From positions 11,391,493 to 11,455,492 of the forward strand of contig OU612071.1 in the NCBI GenBank assembly GCA_914767715.1: a stretch of 64,000 nt of DNA, read 5' to 3'. How positions within the stretch are numbered: position 1 is the stretch's first letter; every line of letters starts with the position of its first letter. This document shows positions 12,601 through 21,600 of this stretch, piece by piece. The notes under the pieces were generated by a model. That model did not search any database. It was not told the origin of the DNA and was given only the letters and a program-made list of their open reading frames with translations. The position numbers and the translations under genes were made by a program. The stretch is from Membranipora membranacea (lineage: Eukaryota; Bryozoa; Gymnolaemata; Cheilostomatida; Membraniporidae).

Positions 12601-15600
12601 ATTTACAATTTAGGTTGTTATCAATAAGCTAGTATTGAATAAGTAGAACTTCTGCAGTTACAACTTACCAGTGAATTCTTCTTTCATCATTGGGACCCTG
12701 TTTACACTTGACACAAAGTAGAGGCAGTTCTAGTTTTGTATGGATGAAAAGAATGTATGTAGAAAGTATTTACTGAAGGAAAGTACATGTAGTAGTGCAA
12801 CAATTAATAAGACATGTCCATCACTTTACTCAACTTTACCTTTAATGATGTAACCTTATCAGAAAGTGTCCAATGAGAGAAGGCTATACTGAGTAAAACA
12901 ACTTCTGAGCCAATCACAATGTTGTAAGAACATGATTGGCTGGAAGGTCGTTTTACTAACAGTCATGTGACACCCAGCCTTATGGTCTAGATTGCTATAA
13001 TTCCTAGATCTGAGGCTAAAGTAGCTATCATATTATTGGATAGACAGGAGCACACAATGTCCTATCTATACTGCTTTTTAAATCTATGGGTAATACACTA
13101 ACTGTAGATTGTTTTACTTGCTCACTCTACTGTTATTAGAGTAGCAGTCTATGTGATCAGACTTTGATACAGGTGGTGTGGTCAGCACACCTACTTGATT
13201 GAAGGGCTGAGTGTTCAGACTGTTCTCATCAACAAATCCAGAAGTTCTACTAGTATCATTATTTTTATAGGATTCATCTTAGTACTGCACTCCACTTAAT
13301 GCAAACCTCTGGGACCAACAAATTTTGGCCTAATTAGTAAGAGTTTGAATTATGTGACTTTAAAATGTGTTGAAATTTAGCTGACTGGACCACAGTGCCC
13401 TTTGTCTGAATTAACAGGAGTTCTGAACTATAGAGTCTGAATTAAGAGGATTACACTGTAACTCATATCTTCTTCTCTGTATTATACAGATGTTATGGAG
13501 TAGCACAGGACCAGTATTAGCCATGAACAGATCAGTGTTAGACAAAGTTATAGACGGATATAATATAGAGTCGACACATCAGAGGCCGGGAGAGACATAC
13601 AAACAGTTCAACACAAGAATGAGGATTATATTCAGGGAAATACTCGACTCCTACCTTAATCAGGGTAAACTAAGCTCAACTTCAGGGCACTGATATATAT
13701 TATATGGATGAGGGGTACAAATCTGACCCTGGGGGTCTTTCAATTAGAAACAGCCAAAATCACAATTTGATCGCTCACTCCCTGAGTGAGTGATACCTGC
13801 TAGGACTCGCTTTCAGATCGCTCACTCACTTGATGGAACTATATACATTCTGAGTGAACGATTTGAGAGCGATTTTGTCTAATTGAAAGACCAAGTGAGT
13901 GATAATTTTGGAGCGATGTGATAGTGATAACTTGCTTTAGTAAAGGATCACTCTTTCTAATTGAAAGACCCCCCTGAGCGAGAGTATGGCTATTCATGTA
14001 TTGCTGATACTGGGATGTCAATCCATGTGTAACGTGAAAGCTGCCAGTTTTGTAGCTTTCTTTATATCCTGACACAAAGTTTTATACTGCTGGTATATCT
14101 CCACAAATATTTTACCACTGATCCATAAATTCATATCAATGCACCAGGGGGCGGGGGGGGGGTTTCAATCAAAAGCTGCCAATATCACTGCCTGAATGTC
14201 ATTGCTGTATGAGCGAGCCATCTTGATGACACTATACTACATTAGGAGTGAATGATTCGGGATTGAAAAACCAATGGAGCGAAATTTTGTTGGGCGAAGT
14301 TGAAGCAATATTTTAGTTAAAAAAACCATAGCTTGTTCCAATTGAAGAATCCCTGGTTTATAATATGTTGTTGATGGTATTAGGCCAATTCTTTTTCTTG
14401 CAAACAGAAACATTGGAATCACCTTTGGGTATTAACGGTCCCTATTCTGAGAAATTTTGCGATATACGGATTCTGTCGCAACTGTTTCTTTCAAATTTTA
14501 AAGTCTTTTCCATGTCATGCGGCTACTTTTCCTCGTTTGGGTGATCCCCCAAACGAGGAAAAGTAGCCAAGTGACAAGGATAACTGAAACTATAGTTGAA
14601 AAACACCACCTATAAGACAGTGTTGTAATATTGACATGATCTTCGATGCAGTGAGGTGCGAGGCATGTTGTTTAATTAAGGAAGTATAATCTACATAATA
14701 ATAATTAACCTTCCCTTTTTTATGCCTGAGTCCACATACACTTATCAACACATAGTAAGGGTAGGCTACATCCTGCTCTGAGTAATCTTTTGGCCTTGGT
14801 GAGGAACTTGACTAGATTGATCGGTTTATTTCATGTCACTGACAAAACACCGGCACAAAGTTTGATGTAAATACTAGCGTTCAGATATTGTCATGAGAAG
14901 ATAAAAAGTAAAACCACTGTGTGGGCTCATTGAAAAAGTTATCATTTATTTACTGCATGTTTAAGATGCTGTCTCTGGCCGGGGGGGGGGGGTTGGGAGG
15001 GGTGTGTTGAAGGTAGGCTCTCTGACAATAAACAATGAATATCAGCCTAATCATACATTAATTTGCCTGTCAATTTATGTGGTCCTCATTTAGAAATTAA
15101 CAACCACGATACCATTTCTTCAGTTTATCATTTACGACTGACTAGCTTGTGAATCATTCTCCAGGCTGGAAAAATATAGCCTCGTCACTGCTGGCTACTA
15201 AAGGCTAGGACAAGGCTAGAACGCTAAGATATTACTTCTTCTGATACAATTAATTAGACACTGGTTAAAACAAAAGATTTATAATTTGCACCGATTGTTT
15301 ATGCTTTCCGCTCACACACAAGTCAAGACACAGAGACTAGAGTCTAGAGACTAGAGTAGAACAAGTGTTGTGAAGTAACCATGAGTGAAAAATCATTAAT
15401 AAGTTTAATAATGAGTAGTTATGCTCAGTAAAGGGTGGTTCACATTGTCACAGATGACAGGATGCCATCCCATATGCTTATCCCAGATGGTCACAGTCTT
15501 ATGTTCACATTATAAACTTCATCCCAGACTAGCAATTAGGTTTTTGTCTGGGATAGTGCTGGGATGATGTTCACATTGTTTAGGATCGACCCAGATGATC

Positions 15601-18600
15601 CCAGATCATCCAAATGTCTGGTTCACATAGCACCCAGATGCAAAATGAGTCTGGGTCCGCCTGGGACAGCATCGGGAAAGTTTGACGCTTACGAACTTTC
15701 CAGATACTATACCAGACGGACCCAGACAGTCTGGGATTGTGTCATTTTCATGTTCACATTGACTGGGATGGTCGTCTGGGACAATGTGCACCAGCCATTA
15801 GCTACCAGCCAATGTTGCATGAGTCTAAAATTTCCATCACCTTGCCTTTTGCAGTTTTTTGGTTTGCAATGCTTCAGGCTACAGTGTTATTTCCTATGCT
15901 TTCAGCGATTATTATGACATCAATTGTTAAAATTCATGAAGTTTGTAGAATAGCTCAAGATCAATTCCTGAAGCTATCATAATTGCTACCATGAAAGCTA
16001 TTATCACCACAGCCAATACTTTCATTCGACTGAAATAACGTTATGTTGTGACAAGTCATGTGACCTGCAGGGATCATCAAAACATGCAAAATTAATAAAC
16101 AAAATCGAGAGGAGCATATTTTATCCTGCTCTAATCTCAGGAAGTTATGCGCATCTGTCCTTAAAACTTGACAATATAAACAATTGGAGACATTGCTGAA
16201 TGTAATGTGAAAGTAAGAAGGCCATTGACAAATTAGCCCAGAAGTTATGATTGAAAAACCATGCAGAGAAGCATGATGTTACTAAGGTAGTAAGTTTAAT
16301 AGCCTGCTAGCCAGTTCTTCTGTTAGTTACCAATCAATGTTATATGAATCTGGTTTTCCATTGCTTAGCTTTTTGTAGCTTTAAGGCTTGCAGTGTGAAC
16401 TCTTATGATTTCGGCGATTATAACATGATAGGTCTTTTCTTATACACAGGAAATCATGAAGCGTTACTGAACACTCTGCCTCACCCAGCACAGATACCAG
16501 TACCGACTAAGTATGTACAGTCTGTCAGTGATATACTCCGGGATCGAAGATTCGTACTCTCTATGCTTCTATATAGTAAGTTTATTCAGTCATTAAAGAC
16601 CAGAGCATGTTTTAGACAGGCAAAATTCAATGCTCTCATTCTCTGCATAATGATGTCACAGTCTTACTATAACATGCACTGGTCTTTGGGTAGTCTTTGA
16701 AGACTTCGGAAGGACCAGAGCAATATATAGTCTGGAAGCTTGTTATGCAATAGTTATGCAATATTTTCACATTTAGAAAATTCAGAGCACTATTGGGTAA
16801 AAATGATGTATAGTGTTGAAATTGTCCTCCCTTCTCATCTATGAGCTATGAGGTATCCATGGGGCCTAGTGCTGCGCTTTTACTTTTAATTACCATTATT
16901 TTCCACATAAGTTCAAAATAACGTTGCAGACATTATTGCCCCTTGTTGGGCTGACAAAGCCGCATTATGCAGGGTTCAAATACAACACCTTTTGTACAGG
17001 ATGGTAGAGCAACCATTTTCTCAATTCACATTTCGAAGAGGTTGAGACAATTTGTCATTGAAAAGAAATGAGTAGAAATTAATTTGTAGATAATGAAGGT
17101 ATATAATAGGCATTATCAATTATAAAAAAAAGTAGAGAGAGAGAGAGAGAGAGACTGTTTTTATAGCTTATGTGATTAGAGTAGATACCTGAAATTATTG
17201 ACGTAAAGATGAACGCTACACCAATAAGACCCCATAAGACCAGCATTCCTACCAAAATGTTAACACCACAGTCAAAACCTTGTATGTGTACAAAGTACTG
17301 AGAGCCCTTGTCGCCCCTCTTAGGTACCTGTTGTGACATGCAATTGTGCAAAAAAATGTCAGACGTCATTGTGTCCTTTTTTAATTGATAGTTATCTTAT
17401 GTTATTTTATATGTTCTTTGAGTACTAAAGTTAAAAATTGGGTTGAATGACTACAGAGTGTACAGCCTGCCTGGTGATGAAGACAATACTTTTTAGGTTT
17501 TACCCAGTTAGCCAGTAATCTGCAGTCGAACTCATTCGTGGTAGTGCTTAAATAAAAATCAAATTTAGCAACCAGATCTCAAAGATTGAATATATGAGAT
17601 ATGCCATGGTCAGATAAACCATGAGTGTATATGGCAATTGTTATAACGCGCCCTATTGTTTGTTTCTACTTTCTCAATATCTCTCTACCTCCACCCAGGC
17701 CTAATAAACAACAGATGTGGTCAGTGTGAATAATTCAAGCCCCATCTTTTCCGAGTTCCTCAAACATTTACTGAAAATACAGTGTAAGCTGGTTAATTCA
17801 GACTTTATAATTCAAAGCTCCTGTTAATTCAGACAAGGAAAATTGTTCCCTTCAGCCAGATCTCAATGCATTCTAATGTCCCTTAATTCAGACTCTGGTT
17901 AATAAGGACAAATATTTGTGTTCCCCGGATGTTTGAATTAAGTTAACTGCACTGTATTCCCTATTTCTCTGCGACAGGTTCTGGAGAGAGGAGTTTTGCT
18001 CCACCAGGAGAGGGGTCAGAAGTCGTGACAGCCGCTGACCTCACATATACATGTGGTGGTGTATATCAGACATTTAATCTAGCCAATCACACTACTCCGC
18101 TGACTTTAGTGTTGAATAAGTCCTCCTCCACTAGCTGGGGTCTGAGTACCTCGATAGATATATACCATCTGTATGAGGTAAGTTACACATGGATAGATAT
18201 ATACCATCTGTATGAGGTAAGTTACACTAGATATATACCATCTGTATGAGGTAAGTTACACACGGCTAGATATATATCATCTGTATGAGGTAAGTTACAC
18301 TAGATATATACCATATTCTGTATGAGGTAAGTTACCCATGGATAGATTTATACCATCTGTATGAGGTAAGTTACAATAGATATATACCATATTCTGTATG
18401 AGGTAAGTTACCCATGGATAGATTTATGCCATCTGTATGAGGTAAGTTACACTAGATATATACCATATTCTGTATGAGGTAAGTTACCCATGGATAGATA
18501 TATACCATCTGTATGAAGTAAGTTACACTAGATATATACCATATTCTGTATGAGGTAAGTTACCCATGGATAGATATATACCATCTGTATGAAGTAAGTT

Positions 18601-21600
18601 ACACTAGATATATACCATCTGTATGAGGTAAGTTACCCACAGATATTAGAATTTACCTTCCTGAGTGAATATTTATGAGTTGGTGGTATTCAAAAGATAC
18701 TTTTTTAAGATTGTCCTTAAAAGAATTTTGGATATTCAAACTGAAATATTACCTTGAATCGAATGGTGGCCTTTAGATCAAGATGTAAGTTACATTCCAT
18801 AGGATGAATATTACACACTGAGAATAGTTCAGCGATTTAAGGGGTCTTTCAATTAAAAACAGCCAAAATCACAATCTGGCCGCTCTCACAGTGAGTGAGC
18901 GAGCGAGCAATACCTGCTAGGCTCTGGCTTTCAAATGGCTCACTCATTGATGGAACGTCTTTAAATCTGAGTGAGCGATTCTGGAATGATTTTGTCTAAT
19001 TGAAAGACCAAGTTAGTGACGACTTTGAGTGATGTGATAGTGATAACTTGTTTTATTAAAGCATCGCTCTTTCTAATTGAAAGACCCCCCAGGGGTATCG
19101 CGATTCACTGTCCTGACTAAAAATTAATGAATCTGTGGTATTTAAAGGTTACAACTTAAATCGTTTTCCTTAGAAAATTTTGGAAACACAAAAGTAAAAT
19201 TTACCTTGAATCAAATGGTGGCTCTTAGATCAAGATGTGCTGTGGGAAAATCACCATGTTTCCATGTGAATTTCGAGGTCGGCCTAGATCGAGCTGAGTT
19301 ATCACCTCTTGGCTCGATCTCGAAATATGCAGCCATTTCCATGATAGAGCTGAGAAGAAAAAACATCAAAAAAATCTGCCGCTACCAGGAATTAAACTTC
19401 TGGCCTCCCGCCTCATATTATTTGATGATAACTGCTGCTCGGCCACGCCAGCTAGCCTCATCTCACCCTAACACACTAACATGGAAATGCAGTGAATGCA
19501 GGCAATCTTTGTCAACAGACTTTCAGCTGAGCTGCCAACTATACTTTTATTGGCATAAGTCTCACTTGTTTAAAATGTTTTTCAGAATAAGCCAAAACAC
19601 AACTTTAAAATAAAAGAAAGCAATAATTATTCAAACAAATGTGGAATTTAACAATTTAGACTGTGTTTTGAAATGTGTAATCACTCAATGATGAACAAAT
19701 GTGTTGTGGTATGTCGTTGAGAGTGGAAGCAATGATATTGTCTATCATGCAAAAAATTTGTTTGGTTCATGAATGGTGCTTAGTCCACAATGTGTATACT
19801 TGATTGGGATAGGCGAGCTTGTGATGGGAGGCCGGCCTCCACCAACAATATGGGTTTGTCAGAGATTATTGAATTCTAGGCCATACTATGTAGTTATCAC
19901 TCTAGATGTAGTTATTGAAAAAAACTGAAACTGAAACTGTTGTGAAGGCCTCTGAAAAAGGCTTGACATAACTCTGCTAGTTTTATAATACACAGAATGT
20001 CATGTATACTTTTTGCAGAGCATACGAGGACATCATCAATTGACATTTATGTGCCAATGTTGTGTAAATAACGAGACTATCGATGTTTATATATTGGTGA
20101 CATTAAGAGATAACTATATGCCCTGTAGTAATATAACCTGTAACACATGTAACTCATCAGTGCGCTAACATAACAAGATTGCACTGACAGCATAAAATCA
20201 AAATATTTAGTTAGCTGCTGCTGCATAGGCCTAAACTCTTTATCGATAATTCAATCAGGATTTATCTCAAACGATACCATGTCCATAATGATGACATATC
20301 CACAGCCTTGTAGTTTGTAGTTGCTTTGGCATTTTCATGTACCTCTCGCTCCATGCTAGAAATATAGACTTGCTGTGGGAAAATTTAGCGGATTATTGAG
20401 ATTAAGAATTATCTATTCATGTTGAAAGGGAAGACAACTAGCTGGCTATCAGGCTCATTTCCATGAAACATCCCGTTTGGTTAGCAATAGGAGCAAAGTA
20501 CATATTGTTATGAATCTAATTTTCTATAATTAATATCCACTGTCTGTAGTAACATATCAGTGATTCTCACCTCCTGATATATATTTGTACCTGCTGGTAT
20601 ATATTTGTTTGTAGATCTTGAATAGAACAATTATTGAATCTTACCATATTCTGATATAAAGTGGTAATTTACAAGGTTATCTTTTGAATTTGGTGCTAAA
20701 AAGTTCTTTTACTGGTTGAATTTTGTTTTGGTAAACATCATGTAGAGAATGACTTCCTCATTTAAAATATATAATTTTTATCGATTTTTTCTTCATTTTG
20801 ATTATATTGTTATTGTTGACCAGGTTTACTATTTTCCATTATTTTATAATACAAAGAAATTCATTATTTATTATTTCAGGTGGCGTTGAATCTGTTAGAT
20901 TTGGAGGAGGGCACATCAGATCACCCGGAGGAAGGACAATTCCTAACATGTAATCTCAATACTAGTCAAATAGTTCTACATAATAACTGTGTCAAACTGT
21001 CGCAGACACCTTTCTTTAAGGTAAGTATCACATTCCACACTGACATCGAGATTACACTATTAACATGTGTATCTCTGATCGTGAGAGTCAATTTAGTACG
21101 AGAACCTAACATGTACCCACCCCTAATTGATGAAATTGAACTCGGGACGTCACACCGAATTCCTTGTGATGGTACCCATACTAAGTGAATTAGTTCACTC
21201 TCTATTGATCAGAAATATACATGCAATAGTATATCACGTGATCAGTGTGAGCGCTCTCCTTATACGAGCTGTGTTACTGGTCAACATGTGATTCCAGCTG
21301 AATAACACTGCCATATACAAAACTATTATGCTGTGTGCATTACAAATCCTGAGCAGTATCTGGAAGTTCTACTTAAATTGGCACCTATGAAAAGTGTAAA
21401 GAATAATGACGCTCAAACATGTAATAAACTCCCTCCACAAACATCCTAGTATACAGAAATAAAACAAAGGAAGTCCAGATAGATGTTTAGATCATATTAC
21501 TTGAGTACAAGCACCAAAACTGTTAATTCTCTTCATACACAACAACTATTCACATTGCTGACTCGACCAAAACCTTATAGATGTTTGGGATACTCTTGGA

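Noticed and set aside
19206-19613. 135-codon plus-strand ORF
   Set aside because: It crosses a minus-strand tRNA-like SINE head and the edge of an old intron duplication, and no domain is present.
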